NCBI GenBank assembly: GCA_002050235.1
Contig: MWST01000021.1
Location: 18,045 to 82,044, forward strand
DNA length: 64,000 nucleotides
Direction of reading: 5' to 3'
DNA from: Polyangiaceae bacterium UTPRO1
GTDB taxonomy: Bacteria > Desulfobacterota > Binatia > UTPRO1
The stretch's first letter is position 1; each line of letters opens with the position of its first letter. A model generated the notes under the pieces. It had not been told where the DNA came from, ran no database searches, and saw only the letters and a list, made by a program, of their open reading frames with translations. Shown piece by piece: positions 1-8,209 of this stretch. Made by a program: the position numbers and the translations under genes.

Positions 1-487
1 TCCAGCGCGCATTCCAGGGAAACCAGTCGCCGTTGCACTCGGTTCCATACTCGACGATCAGCGGCGTGCCGAAGTCGCGGGCGTCGCGGAACCACTGCCG
101 TAAGTCGGCGTCGATCTTCCCGGCGAGGATGTCCTGCAGCCGGAACGGGCGCCGCGCCCGCGGTCGCGAGCTCGTCGACCGGATCATGAGGCGGATGTAG
201 GGTGCGGCGCCGCGGTCGCGAATCCAGGACGCCGTGGCCGCGGGGAAGGCGCGACTGCGGTACCAGTTATTGGAGAAGTACACCCACGCCGCCGGCTTGC
301 CGACCTGCGCTTCGTAGGCGTCGAGGTCGGCGGGCGTGAGATCGTCCTCCTCGCCGGTGACACCGCCCGGGTAGACCCCGTGGTAGAGCTTGCCCGGCGG
401 CGGCGCGCCCACCTTCTGCAGCGGCGCTGCCGCCGCGCCGCCCACGAGAAACAAGGCGGCGATGAGCGCCGCCAGCGTGAGTTTCAC
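1..487 (-). CDS. GH26-like glycoside hydrolase, 3' part outside window
   Basis: This reading frame starts at GTG 487 and runs off the left edge after 162 residues. Residues 1-20 form a hydrophobic signal peptide ending AAA, so the product is probably exported. Near the truncation the sequence TECNGDWFPWN resembles the acid/base segment of GH26 beta-mannanase-like enzymes, with Glu150 as the likely proton donor. The nucleophile region lies outside the window. The start is 1 bp beyond the stop of the upstream ATC-hydrolase gene, with AGGTGG about 12 bases before it, so the two are probably co-transcribed. Substrate cannot be judged from this fragment; many GH26-like proteins of this type are uncharacterised. 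Confidence 0.7.
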   Translation of the reverse strand, partial: MKLTLAALIAALFLVGGAAAAPLQKVGAPPPGKLYHGVYPGGVTGEEDDLTPADLDAYEAQVGKPAAWVYFSNNWYRSRAFPAATASWIRDRGAAPYIRLMIRSTSSRPRARRPFRLQDILAGKIDADLRQWFRDARDFGTPLIVEYGTECNGDWFPWNARW

Positions 488-488
488 G

Positions 489-947
489 CTACTCGAGCCG
501 CCACCTGAAATCGCAATGGCTCCCGCCCTGCATGATGGTCTGCGTGCGCTCCAGCGTGAGGTCGGCGCCGAGCGCGCGGGTGAGGATGGGATCGAGCTCG
601 CAGGTGACCATGGCTCCGAACTCCGGCTCGCCGAGCGCCCGGAAGTGCTCTGCATAACGGCAGCCGCGGACATCGAGCGACAATTCTCGCGCGTCGTCGA
701 CGAGCGGCTCCATGTCGAGCGCCTCACCGGCTGCGAACATCGGCAGCAGCGAGCGGAGCTTGTCGAGCGACGAACCCGGCGCGTTCTCGGCCGCCGCGGC
801 GGCGAGGCCGGCGGCGAATTCCTGCACGGCTGCCCGCAGCAGCTCGTCGGCGCGGGCGGCGCCGAGCTCCTGCCTGACGCGGCGGAAGAACGGCAGCAGG
901 ATCTCGCTCTGAATCTTGACCCGCTCTAGATAGGACAAGGATTCCAT
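489..947 (-). CDS. L-2-amino-thiazoline-4-carboxylic acid hydrolase family protein
   Basis: A 152-residue protein whose C-terminal block, LERTQTIMQGGSHCDFRWRL, matches the characteristic end of the ATC hydrolase family (Pfam ATC_hydrolase). Founding members hydrolyse a thiazoline on the way to cysteine, but most relatives, including this one, have no proven substrate. It is predicted to be cytoplasmic, with no signal or membrane segment. I chose ATG 947; an in-frame GTG at 956 adds three residues, and neither has a strong ribosome binding site. It follows rpmA by under 40 bases and precedes the GH26-like gene by 1 bp. In many genomes rpmA is followed by obgE; here it is not. Confidence 0.75.
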   Translation of the reverse strand: MESLSYLERVKIQSEILLPFFRRVRQELGAARADELLRAAVQEFAAGLAAAAAENAPGSSLDKLRSLLPMFAAGEALDMEPLVDDARELSLDVRGCRYAEHFRALGEPEFGAMVTCELDPILTRALGADLTLERTQTIMQGGSHCDFRWRLE

Positions 948-983
948 GACTGGCACCGAAGCCGTCGGGCGGCCGTTCGCCCG

Positions 984-1241
984 TCAGGCCGGCGGATAGA
1001 CAGAGACGCGCCGACGATCCTTGCCGAGGCGCTCGTACTTCACGATGCCGTCGATGGTCGCGAAGAGCGTGTAGTCGCGGCCGAGCCCGACGTTCTTCCC
1101 CGGGTGGATTCTGGTCCCGACCTGGCGCACCAGGATGTTCCCGGCCTTGGCAGCCTCGCCGCTGAACACCTTGACGCCCCGGCGCTGCCCGGCGCTGTCG
1201 CGTCCGTTGCGGCTGCTGCCCTGACCCTTCTTGTGCGCCAT
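984..1241 (-). CDS. rpmA: 50S ribosomal protein L27
   Basis: The product is 85 residues and begins [16 protein letters not shown], the classic L27 N-terminus, which reaches the peptidyl-transferase centre. The body carries the conserved segments [17 protein letters not shown] and [11 protein letters not shown]. Length is typical for the family. There is no N-terminal extension of the kind that needs protease removal in Firmicutes. The start codon lies 4 bases past the rplU stop, giving the usual L21-L27 pair. Identification is firm. Confidence 0.97.
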   Translation of the reverse strand: MAHKKGQGSSRNGRDSAGQRRGVKVFSGEAAKAGNILVRQVGTRIHPGKNVGLGRDYTLFATIDGIVKYERLGKDRRRVSVYPPA

Positions 1242-1245
1242 GGCC

Positions 1246-1572
1246 CTATGCTCCTGCTCCGCGCTCGATGCCGGTCACCCGCACGACCGTGAGGTGCTGC
1301 CGATGCCCCTGCTTGCGGCGGTAGTTCTTGCGACGTTTCTTCTTGAAGACGAGTATCTTCTTGGCCCGTTCGTGGCGCACGATCTCACCGAGGACTTTGA
1401 GACCGGCGATCAGCGGCTTGCCGACCTGGATCCCGCCGTCGCCGGAGGCGAGCAGCACCTCTTCGAACGCCAGGGTGGAGCCCGGTTCACCCGCGAGCTT
1501 CTCGAGCCGCACGGTGTCGCCGGGGCTCACCCGATACTGCTTGCCGCCTGAGCGAATGACCGCGTAGTCCAT
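1246..1572 (-). CDS. rplU: 50S ribosomal protein L21
   Basis: The 108-residue product begins [19 protein letters not shown], the standard L21 opening, and contains [20 protein letters not shown], the basic C-terminal segment that binds 23S rRNA. It is the first gene of the rplU-rpmA pair. A TTGACA-type promoter sits immediately upstream, leaving only about 5 bases between the likely transcription start and ATG. There is no Shine-Dalgarno sequence, so translation may begin on a very short or leaderless mRNA. The last 15 residues are slightly divergent, as is common for L21. Confidence 0.97.
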   Translation of the reverse strand: MDYAVIRSGGKQYRVSPGDTVRLEKLAGEPGSTLAFEEVLLASGDGGIQVGKPLIAGLKVLGEIVRHERAKKILVFKKKRRKNYRRKQGHRQHLTVVRVTGIERGAGA

Positions 1573-1583
1573 GGGAATCGGGA

Positions 1584-1612
1584 TCGATACGCGAGCGGGC
1601 GGCGCGTGTCAA
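1584..1612 (-). promoter_or_regulatory. Candidate sigma-70 promoter of rplU-rpmA
   Basis: Read on the minus strand, a perfect TTGACA (1612-1607) is followed by a 17-base spacer and TATCGA (1589-1584). The -35 box is consensus; the -10 box keeps the first three bases only. The predicted start site near 1577 is about 5 bases from the rplU ATG. Confidence 0.5.
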
Positions 1613-1656
1613 CACGAGCGACCGTCACGATTGCCCGTCACCGGCGGCCGCCGCCG

Positions 1657-2547
1657 TCAGTGCTGCAGGCCCTTCAGGAACTCGACGATGGCCTGTGCGG
1701 CGGTTTCCGAGACCTGGTGCCGGAGGTGGGGCATCTGGGGTTTCTTGTCGCGCATCATGTGCCAGACCGCGTTGCCGAGAGCGGCTTCGTCGTGCGTCCG
1801 CATGTAGGCGGCATCGAGCACTTTCGGCGGCACCTGCAAGCCCGCGGTCGGGTTGCCGCGCCCGTCGTCACCGTGGCAATTGGCGCAGAACTGGACGTAC
1901 AGCTCGTAGCCCGGCGAGAGCAGGCGGACGTACGACGCCACGGTGTCCGCGTCCGTCGGCGAGAGCGGTGGCTTCAGGCTCGGCATGCCGCTTCGGCCAT
2001 GGCGCACCAGCACCGCGAGTGCTGCGTCCGAAGTTTCGCGTTGGAACGCGGGGTCCGAGAGGTCGCGAGGTTGCGCGCCGGCCGCAGCGGTCGTGGCGGC
2101 GGCACGTCCGTAGGGGCCGTGGCAGGCCTCGCACCGCTGGGCGTAGAGGTCGAGGCCGGCAGCGAAGCGCCGCGGGTCCACGTCCGGCAGCTGCCGCACG
2201 TAGGCGACGAGCGCCGCGACCTCGCGTTCCCGGTCCGCCAGGGCCTTCGGGTTCACGTCCAGCCGCAGCGGCGACCCGCGCCGCACGCGCCGCACGAGCT
2301 CGGTCGTCGAGTACTTGCCGAGGAAGTCGCTCCTGAGGTCGCGCGGCGGGCTGGTGAAGAGCGTGCTGTCGGGGCCGTCGCCTCGTCCGTGCGGCCCATG
2401 ACAGCGGGCGCAGTCGCGCCGGTAGAAGCCCGCGCCATCGAGGCCCGCCGGGCTCCGCACCGGGGTCAGGCCGATCACCGCCGCCGTCGCCAGCGCTACC
2501 AATACTGCATTCGCAGCAACGCCCGTGCTCACGTGTCGGACACCCAC
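1657..2547 (-). CDS. Tri-haem c-type cytochrome
   Basis: This 296-residue protein has three CxxCH haem-attachment motifs at residues 46-50 (CARCH), 139-143 (CEACH) and 221-225 (CANCH). Each is followed by a Gly/Arg-rich stretch and a later methionine-containing segment typical of mono-haem cytochrome c domains, so it reads as three domains in tandem. A hydrophobic N-terminal segment at residues 10-27 should direct it to the periplasm. The start is GTG 2547, chosen because AAGGAGG lies 5 bases before it; the longer upstream frame has no such support. It follows the 11-haem cytochrome on the same strand, overlapping nothing once this start is used, and probably accepts or passes its electrons. 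Confidence 0.85.
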   Translation of the reverse strand: MGVRHVSTGVAANAVLVALATAAVIGLTPVRSPAGLDGAGFYRRDCARCHGPHGRGDGPDSTLFTSPPRDLRSDFLGKYSTTELVRRVRRGSPLRLDVNPKALADREREVAALVAYVRQLPDVDPRRFAAGLDLYAQRCEACHGPYGRAAATTAAAGAQPRDLSDPAFQRETSDAALAVLVRHGRSGMPSLKPPLSPTDADTVASYVRLLSPGYELYVQFCANCHGDDGRGNPTAGLQVPPKVLDAAYMRTHDEAALGNAVWHMMRDKKPQMPHLRHQVSETAAQAIVEFLKGLQH

Positions 2548-2632
2548 CGTCGCCTCCTTGCGCGGCGGCGCGATCGTGCCGCCGTTCGCTGCGCCTAGTC
2601 CCGCCCCTGATACAGCGGGCCGACCGGCGGCA

Positions 2633-4600
2633 TCAAGGATCGCGCGCCGGCTCGGTCGTCGGCGCAATCAGGCTTTCGCGGCGCTCGAGCATCCGCCCCG
2701 GCGCCTCGCGGCCGGTGATCCATGCCGAGTCCATCGGGTACACCAGCGGGTCGAAGATCACGAAGTAGAAGTGCCAGACGACGATGGCGAGGGTCGCGAG
2801 TACGGCTTCGTAGAAGTGGACGACGCTCGCAAGCTCGCTGACCCAGCTCGGCAGGTGCGTGAGGGTCCAGGTCGAGAACCACAGCAGGAAGCCGCTCACC
2901 GCCATGATGATGATTCCCCAGACGAGCGCCAGGTACTCCACCTTCTCCGCATAGCCGAGCGCCGGCGAACGCGGCATGTCGGCCCGCAGGCCGAGGTGCC
3001 AGCGCAGGCGCTCGCGGAGCTCCCGGAGATCGTCGCGCCTCGGCCGCATGGCGGCGATGCAGGCGCGGGTGCGGCGGTCGATCGCCAGGTGCCCGAGATG
3101 GAAGGCGCAGGCGGCGAGGAGCACGAGCGCGGCGCCGCGATGCAGCAAGCCGCGCACGGCGATTCGCCCCTCCCAGGCGAGCAGCGGTGTCGCCCACCAG
3201 TGGTCCGGATACGTGAGCGCGAAGCCGCTCCAGACGAGGATGCTCACGCTCGCGACGACCAACGCGTGCGCGAACCGGAGCCCGGCCGGCATGCGCAGGC
3301 GCCGCTCCGCGGACGGTCGTACCGGTCGCGCCAGCGGCGACCGCGCCTTGCGCTGCAGGTCCAGGGCGTTGTGCGCGAGCATCGCCCCGATCACTAGGCA
3401 GATGAGCCAGCGATAGCCCAAGCGCACCCAGAACACGGCGGGGTGCGCGCTCGCCGGGTCGCTCGCGACGGTGTGGACGGCGCCGATCGCGAACGTCGTC
3501 CCGGCGCCGGGATGACAACTGCCGCACGTCGCCGCGAGGTTGTCGGGGTGCACGTGCGAGCGCGGGTCGGAGGACGGCAGGATGTCGTGCACGCCGTGGC
3601 AGGACGCGCAGTTGGCGACGGAGCGGTTGCCGGCCCGCCCGGCGAGCCCGTGAAAGCTGTCGGCGAAGGCGGTGACCGCCGTCGCCTTGAGTGCGAATTT
3701 TTCGGTGAGCCGGACGTCACCGTGACAACGGCCGCAGGTCATCTTCGGGATGTTGGTAGCGAAGACCGGCGAGCCCTGGTCCGCGGGTCCGAGGATGCGG
3801 TGCTCGCCGTGGCAGTCGGTGCAGGTCGGCGCTTCGCCGATGCGCCGGGCGGCGGCCCGCCCGTGCACGCTCGCCGCGAACGTCGCCGCAATCTCGGTGT
3901 GGCAAGCGCCGCAGGTCGCCGCGACGTTCCCGTGATTGACGCTCGACTGCTCGTCCGTAGCGGCCCGGATGTCGTGACTGCCGTGGCACGAGCTGCACGT
4001 CGCGGCGTCGGCGCCCGCGGCCAGCGCTCGCGCGTGGACGCTGGCGTTGTAGGCGGCGATCGGCTGCACGAGCTTGACGCCCGCCTCGGCCGCCAGCTGC
4101 GGGTCGGCGTGGCAGGAGCCGCAGGTTTCCGGCAGCCGTGTCGGGTGCACCGGGGAGGCGATGTCGGAGCGCGGCGCCATGGCGTGGATCTTGCCGTGGC
4201 AGGAGGCGCAGCGCGGGTGCTTCTTGGCGGGCAGTGGCCCGTCGCTCCGGGCATGCACGCTGGTGCGGACGCCGTCCACCTCGGCGCGATGGCAGTCCCG
4301 ACAGCGCGTCACCGCCTTGACGCCGGTGTGGGGATCTCCGTCGGCGTCGGCGTGGCAGTCCAGGCACTCGACCCTGGCGCTCCCGTGCACGGTGCGCGCC
4401 CACGCCGCCTCGTCGACGACGAGCTCGACGTCGTCGACCTCCTCGACGGTCTTGTGGCACGACAAGCAATCCTCGGCGTCCTCGGCAGGTTTGTCCTCTC
4501 CGGCCGCAGCGAAGGCGGGGGGTGCGCCGGCGAGGCAGCCGGCTGCGAGGACCAGTGCGAGGAGCCGCAGCGCGAGGGGCCGAGACGCAGGCATCGGCAT
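2633..4600 (-). CDS. Undeca-haem cytochrome c fused to cytochrome b-type membrane domain
   Basis: The 655-residue product has a signal peptide (about residues 1-31), then eleven CxxCH motifs in roughly 350 residues: CLSCH, CLDCH, CRDCH, CASCH, CGSCH, CSSCH, CGACH, CTDCH, CGRCH, CASCH and CGSCH. The final 250 residues hold about five hydrophobic spans with histidines suited to b-type haem (RFAHAL, FHLGHL, VHFYEA, WHFYFV). This suggests a quinone-linked membrane anchor feeding a periplasmic haem wire. Start at ATG 4600 places the signal peptide at the N-terminus; ATG 4594 is an alternative and the frame upstream to 4669 is unlikely. The tri-haem cytochrome follows on the same strand. The electron donor and acceptor are unknown. 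Confidence 0.88.
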   Translation of the reverse strand: MPMPASRPLALRLLALVLAAGCLAGAPPAFAAAGEDKPAEDAEDCLSCHKTVEEVDDVELVVDEAAWARTVHGSARVECLDCHADADGDPHTGVKAVTRCRDCHRAEVDGVRTSVHARSDGPLPAKKHPRCASCHGKIHAMAPRSDIASPVHPTRLPETCGSCHADPQLAAEAGVKLVQPIAAYNASVHARALAAGADAATCSSCHGSHDIRAATDEQSSVNHGNVAATCGACHTEIAATFAASVHGRAAARRIGEAPTCTDCHGEHRILGPADQGSPVFATNIPKMTCGRCHGDVRLTEKFALKATAVTAFADSFHGLAGRAGNRSVANCASCHGVHDILPSSDPRSHVHPDNLAATCGSCHPGAGTTFAIGAVHTVASDPASAHPAVFWVRLGYRWLICLVIGAMLAHNALDLQRKARSPLARPVRPSAERRLRMPAGLRFAHALVVASVSILVWSGFALTYPDHWWATPLLAWEGRIAVRGLLHRGAALVLLAACAFHLGHLAIDRRTRACIAAMRPRRDDLRELRERLRWHLGLRADMPRSPALGYAEKVEYLALVWGIIIMAVSGFLLWFSTWTLTHLPSWVSELASVVHFYEAVLATLAIVVWHFYFVIFDPLVYPMDSAWITGREAPGRMLERRESLIAPTTEPARDP

Positions 4601-4689
4601 TCCGCTGCCGAGGTCGCATCCGGCGTCCCGGCTGTCAAACGCAAGCCGCGGCCATTCGGGCATGGTCATGTCCCGGCGAACCAGCCATC

Positions 4690-5577
4690 ATGCGTCCGGT
4701 GATCGGGCCGACCTCCCAGTTCTTCGTCTCACAGCGTCTCCGCCTCCACTACGTCGATTGGGGAAACGAGGGGGCGCCGCCGCTCGTGCTCGTGCACGGC
4801 GGGCGCGATCACTGCCGCAACTGGGACTGGGTCGCGGAGCGGCTTCGCCGCGACTGGCACGTCATCGCTCCCGACCTCCGCGGGCACGGCGACTCCGACT
4901 GGGTAACCGGTTCGAGCTATTCGTTCGCCGACTACGTCTACGATCTCGCCCAGCTGGTCCACCAGAAGAAGCTCGCACCGGTCACGATCATCGGCCACTC
5001 GCTCGGCGGCGCGCTCAGCCTCGCGTACGCCGGCATCGATCCCGAGGGTGTCGCCAAAGTGGTCGCGGTGGAAGGCCTGGGGCCGCCGCCCGCGATCCTC
5101 GCCGAGCGGATGAAGATGCCGATCCACGAGCGGCTCGCCGGCTGGATAGACTCGATGCGCGCGCTCGCCGGTCGGACGCCGCGGAAGTACGCATCGATCG
5201 ACGAAGCGCTCGCGCGCATGCAGGCGGAGAACCCGCGACTCACGCCCGCACAGGCGCGCCATCTGACCATCCACGGCGTCAACCAGAACGAGGACGGCAC
5301 CTACAGCTGGAAATTCGACAACTACGTCCGCGCCTTCTCCCCGTACTACTTCAACGCCGGCGACACGCGCGCGCTCTGGCGCCGCATCACCTGTCCGACG
5401 CTCCTCGTGCGCGGCCTGGAGAGCTGGGTCGGAGATCCGCTCGCGGACGGCCGCGCCGACTGCTTCACCAACGCGCGGGTCGTGAACGTCGAAAAGGCGG
5501 GTCACTGGGTGCACCACGACCAGCTCGAGATGTTTCTCGACATCGTGACGGACTTTCTCGGGGATCACGCTCCGTAG
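4690..5577 (+). CDS. Alpha/beta hydrolase
   Basis: A 295-residue alpha/beta-fold hydrolase. The oxyanion segment LVLVHGGRDH is followed by the nucleophile elbow GHSLGG, and a late histidine in KAGHWVHHD completes the expected triad. The cap region (about residues 130-220) is moderately long, and the fold resembles epoxide hydrolase or haloalkane-dehalogenase-type enzymes and esterases; substrate cannot be assigned. No signal peptide is visible. It is transcribed away from the cytochrome gene, with about 90 bases between them. I chose ATG 4690 because the family fold starts within 15 residues of it; the upstream part of the frame is antisense to the cytochrome gene. Confidence 0.85.
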   Translation: MRPVIGPTSQFFVSQRLRLHYVDWGNEGAPPLVLVHGGRDHCRNWDWVAERLRRDWHVIAPDLRGHGDSDWVTGSSYSFADYVYDLAQLVHQKKLAPVTIIGHSLGGALSLAYAGIDPEGVAKVVAVEGLGPPPAILAERMKMPIHERLAGWIDSMRALAGRTPRKYASIDEALARMQAENPRLTPAQARHLTIHGVNQNEDGTYSWKFDNYVRAFSPYYFNAGDTRALWRRITCPTLLVRGLESWVGDPLADGRADCFTNARVVNVEKAGHWVHHDQLEMFLDIVTDFLGDHAP

Positions 5578-5601
5578 CGCCGCCGTCTTACGCGGCCCGG
5601 C

Positions 5602-5630
5602 TTGGGGCGTCGCGTCCGGCCGGCTATGAT
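5602..5630 (+). promoter_or_regulatory. Candidate promoter of the plsX gene cluster
   Basis: TTGGGG (5602-5607), a 17-base spacer and TATGAT (5625-5630; five of six consensus bases). The predicted transcription start near 5637 is about 5 bases from the plsX ATG at 5642, and no Shine-Dalgarno sequence is present between them. Confidence 0.5.
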
Positions 5631-5641
5631 CGCGCGCCTCG

Positions 5642-6661
5642 ATGCCGGTCATAGCGGTGGATGCGATGGGAGGAGATTTCGCTCCCGAGGAGATCGTCAA
5701 AGGCGTGGCCGGCGCATCGCTAGCGACTGCGATCGAGTGCGTCCTCGTCGGCGACGAGCCGCGCATCCAGGCGGTGCTCGACACCCTGTCGTACGATCCG
5801 TCCCATATCCGCATCCATCACGCCGCCGACGCCGTCGGCATGCAGGAGGCGCCGCGCGAGGCGCTGCGGGCGAAGCGCGACGCCTCCATCAGCGTCGGCG
5901 CCAAGCTCGTCGCCGAAGGGCAGGCGGACGCGCTCGTGAGCGCCGGCAACACGGGCGCGTGCCTTCTCGCTTGCGCCCGCGAGTTCCGGGTCGTCAAGGG
6001 CGTCCGCAAGCCGGCGCTCGCGAGCGTCTACCCTCGCCACGTCGACCACCCCGGACAGGATCCGCTGGCGCTCCTGCTCGACGTCGGCGCCACGGTGCAT
6101 TGCGACGCCGCCGATCTCGTGCAGTTCGCCGTCATGGGGAACGCCTGGGCGCGCCGCGCGTCGAAGACGGCGCGGCCCAAGGTCGGCCTCCTCAACATGG
6201 GGGCCGAGCCCTTTCGCGGCGGCGACGTTCTGGCCGCAGCGCACGAGCGCCTCGCGGCGCTTCCCGCGATCGATTTCATCGGCAACGTCGAAGGCAGCGA
6301 CGTCGCCGAGGGCCGCGCCGACGTGATCGTCTGCGAGGGGCTGCTCGGCAGCGTCGTGCTGAAGTTCATCGAGGGGATCGCCGGCGTCGTCAACGACGTG
6401 GCGAGCTACGCCGTGAGGCAGCGCCTTCTGTGGCGCCTCGGCATGCGTCTCCTGTCGGGCGGCCTCCGCGAGGTCGCGCACCTCACCGAGCACGCGGCCT
6501 ACGGGGGGGCGCCGCTCCTCGGTTTCGAGCAGCTCCTGGTGAAGGTGCACGAGCGCTCGCGGGCGCCGGCGATCGCCAACGCGGTGAAGCTCGCGGCAAA
6601 GACGGTCCGGGACGGCGTGGTCGCGGAGATCGCCGCCGCCGTCCAGGAGGTGCGCGCGTGA
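5642..6661 (+). CDS. plsX: Phosphate acyltransferase PlsX
   Basis: The 339-residue protein begins MPVIAVDAMGGDFAPE, the PlsX signature, and has SAGNTGA and LLDVGA segments typical of the family. PlsX makes acyl-phosphate from acyl-ACP, feeding PlsY in phosphatidic acid synthesis at the inner membrane. Length is normal. Unlike many genomes, neither rpmF upstream nor fabH downstream is present. The next gene begins within the plsX stop codon (GTGA) and encodes a protein of the phosphatidate phosphatase APP1-like family, so a lipid link across the unit is plausible. Confidence 0.96.
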   Translation: MPVIAVDAMGGDFAPEEIVKGVAGASLATAIECVLVGDEPRIQAVLDTLSYDPSHIRIHHAADAVGMQEAPREALRAKRDASISVGAKLVAEGQADALVSAGNTGACLLACAREFRVVKGVRKPALASVYPRHVDHPGQDPLALLLDVGATVHCDAADLVQFAVMGNAWARRASKTARPKVGLLNMGAEPFRGGDVLAAAHERLAALPAIDFIGNVEGSDVAEGRADVIVCEGLLGSVVLKFIEGIAGVVNDVASYAVRQRLLWRLGMRLLSGGLREVAHLTEHAAYGGAPLLGFEQLLVKVHERSRAPAIANAVKLAAKTVRDGVVAEIAAAVQEVRA

Positions 6662-7764
6662 CCGGACCGGAACGGCGCCTCGGCTGGGTCGGGGCGTTGC
6701 GGGTGCGCCGTCCGCGCCGGCGCGCCGCCGCTATGCTGGCGCCCGTCGTCTATCGCTGGGATCTCGACAAGACGTACCTCAAGTCCGACTTCGAGAGCCT
6801 CGCCAAGATGATGCGGGTGCCGTTCGAGCGCGCCGAGGACAAGGTCGACGAGCCGGGGGTCGTGGCCCTGATGCGCGCACTCAGAGCCGCTGCCCGCGCC
6901 GAGGGCCGGCGGTCCTTCGTGTACTTCGTTTCTGCGAGTCCGCCGCAGATCGGGCGCGCGATCCGCGACAAGCTCGCGCTCGACGGCGTCGAGATCGACG
7001 GCATAGTCTTCAAGGATCAGCTCCAGCACCTGGTGCGCGGTCGGTTCCGCTTCCTCCGCGAGCAGGTCGGCTTCAAGCTCGCCGAGCTCTTGAAGGCGCG
7101 GCTCGCGGCGCCCGCGGGCGCGATCGAGTACCTGTTCGGCGACGACTGGGAATCCGACTCGCTCTGCTACTCGCTCTATGCCGACGTGGTTGCGGGCCGG
7201 CTCGACCACCAGGCGCTCGGCGACATCCTGGTACGCCTGCGAATCGATCCGGCGCGGCTCGTCGAGATTCGCAGCCTCGCGCGCAAGATCCCGACCGCGG
7301 ACGCCGTGCGCCGGATCTTCATCAACCTCGAGCGGCGGACGCCGCCGGGGCGCTTCCGCAGCTTCGGCGCCCGCTTGGTGCCGACGTTCAACTACTTCCA
7401 GACTGCGCTCGTGCTGCACGAGGAGGGCATGGTGCCGCTCGCCGCCGTCGTGGCCGTCGGCCACTCGCTGATCGATCGCGCGACCTTCACGCGCGCCCAG
7501 TTGCGCAACTCGCTCGACGACCTGGTGCGGCGCGGACATCTCCGCACCCACGACCCGGCGCTCCGCCGCGATCTCGAGGAGTCCGGCGTGCTGCCGTCGA
7601 CCGCCGTGCCGGGCTGGTGGACGCAGCGGCTCTGGCGCCGCCTGCGCCGGCGCCGCTCGACGCCGCGGCCGCTTCCGGCCAAGCGGCCGGTCGTGATCGA
7701 CTACCCGCGCCTGCTCGATGCCTGGCTCGCTAGCGGCGGGCGTCCCGGCGAGGCCGCGTCGTGA
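6658..7764 (+). CDS. APP1/DUF2183-like phosphatase
   Basis: The 368-residue product contains a HAD-type motif at residues 34-39, WDLDKT, with Asp35 and Asp37 as likely nucleophile and acid/base, plus FVSASP and FGDDWESD as later HAD motifs. This resembles the catalytic domain of yeast APP1 phosphatidate phosphatase (DUF2183). I chose GTG 6658 because AGGAGG lies 7 bases upstream and the codon overlaps the plsX stop by 4 bases; an internal ATG at 6733 lacks a ribosome binding site. The C-terminal 60 residues are rich in arginine and proline. Phosphatidate is the likely substrate by family and neighbourhood, which is inference. Confidence 0.7.
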   Translation: MTGPERRLGWVGALRVRRPRRRAAAMLAPVVYRWDLDKTYLKSDFESLAKMMRVPFERAEDKVDEPGVVALMRALRAAARAEGRRSFVYFVSASPPQIGRAIRDKLALDGVEIDGIVFKDQLQHLVRGRFRFLREQVGFKLAELLKARLAAPAGAIEYLFGDDWESDSLCYSLYADVVAGRLDHQALGDILVRLRIDPARLVEIRSLARKIPTADAVRRIFINLERRTPPGRFRSFGARLVPTFNYFQTALVLHEEGMVPLAAVVAVGHSLIDRATFTRAQLRNSLDDLVRRGHLRTHDPALRRDLEESGVLPSTAVPGWWTQRLWRRLRRRRSTPRPLPAKRPVVIDYPRLLDAWLASGGRPGEAAS

Positions 7765-8162
7765 CCGCCGCGGTCGTCGTTCTCTCGACCGCGGCGGCGC
7801 CTGATGAAGCCGAGCGCATCGCCGCCGCGCTCGTCGGCGAGCGCCTGGCGGCGTGCGTGAACCTCGTCGGCCCGATCACGTCGATCTACCGCTGGCGGGG
7901 TAGCGTCGAGCACGCCGCCGAGGTGTTGATGGTAATCAAGACTCGGCGCGCGCTCGCGGTGCGTCTGGTCGCACGTCTCCGCAAGCTGCACAGCTACGAG
8001 GTGCCCGAGGCGATCGTGATGCCGATCGCCTCGGGCTCGGCGCCCTACCTGCGCTGGCTCGCCGCGGCGACCGCAGCCGCTCCGGCGCCGCGGCGCCGCG
8101 CCCGTACGCAAGGGTCGCGCGCCGCCGCGCCGAAGCGCCGCCCGCGGCGGCGCGCGTCATGA
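7761..8162 (+). CDS. cutA: CutA divalent-cation tolerance family protein
   Basis: The 133-residue product matches CutA: LVGERLAACVNLVGPI near the N-terminus, SIYRWRGSVE, and HSYEVPEAIVMPI near the end of the core. CutA forms compact trimers with a ferredoxin-like fold; a role in copper tolerance was proposed in E. coli, but its function is unclear. The family is usually about 105-115 residues; here a tail of about 25 Ala/Arg-rich residues is added. The start GTG overlaps the previous stop by 4 bases, so it is translationally coupled with the APP1-like gene. Confidence 0.92.
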   Translation: MTAAVVVLSTAAAPDEAERIAAALVGERLAACVNLVGPITSIYRWRGSVEHAAEVLMVIKTRRALAVRLVARLRKLHSYEVPEAIVMPIASGSAPYLRWLAAATAAAPAPRRRARTQGSRAAAPKRRPRRRAS

Positions 8163-8181
8163 CGCCGCCGCCCGCGGCGTC
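8161..8181. terminator. GC-rich hairpin between convergent cutA and rlpA
   Basis: A perfect 8-bp stem (8161-8168 with 8174-8181) and 5-base loop overlap the cutA stop codon and lie just beyond the rlpA stop. There is no T tract on either strand, so it would be a weak or Rho-assisted terminator. Confidence 0.3.
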
Positions 8182-8209
8182 CTCCGGCGGCGCTCTCCGG
8201 GCGCGCCGA

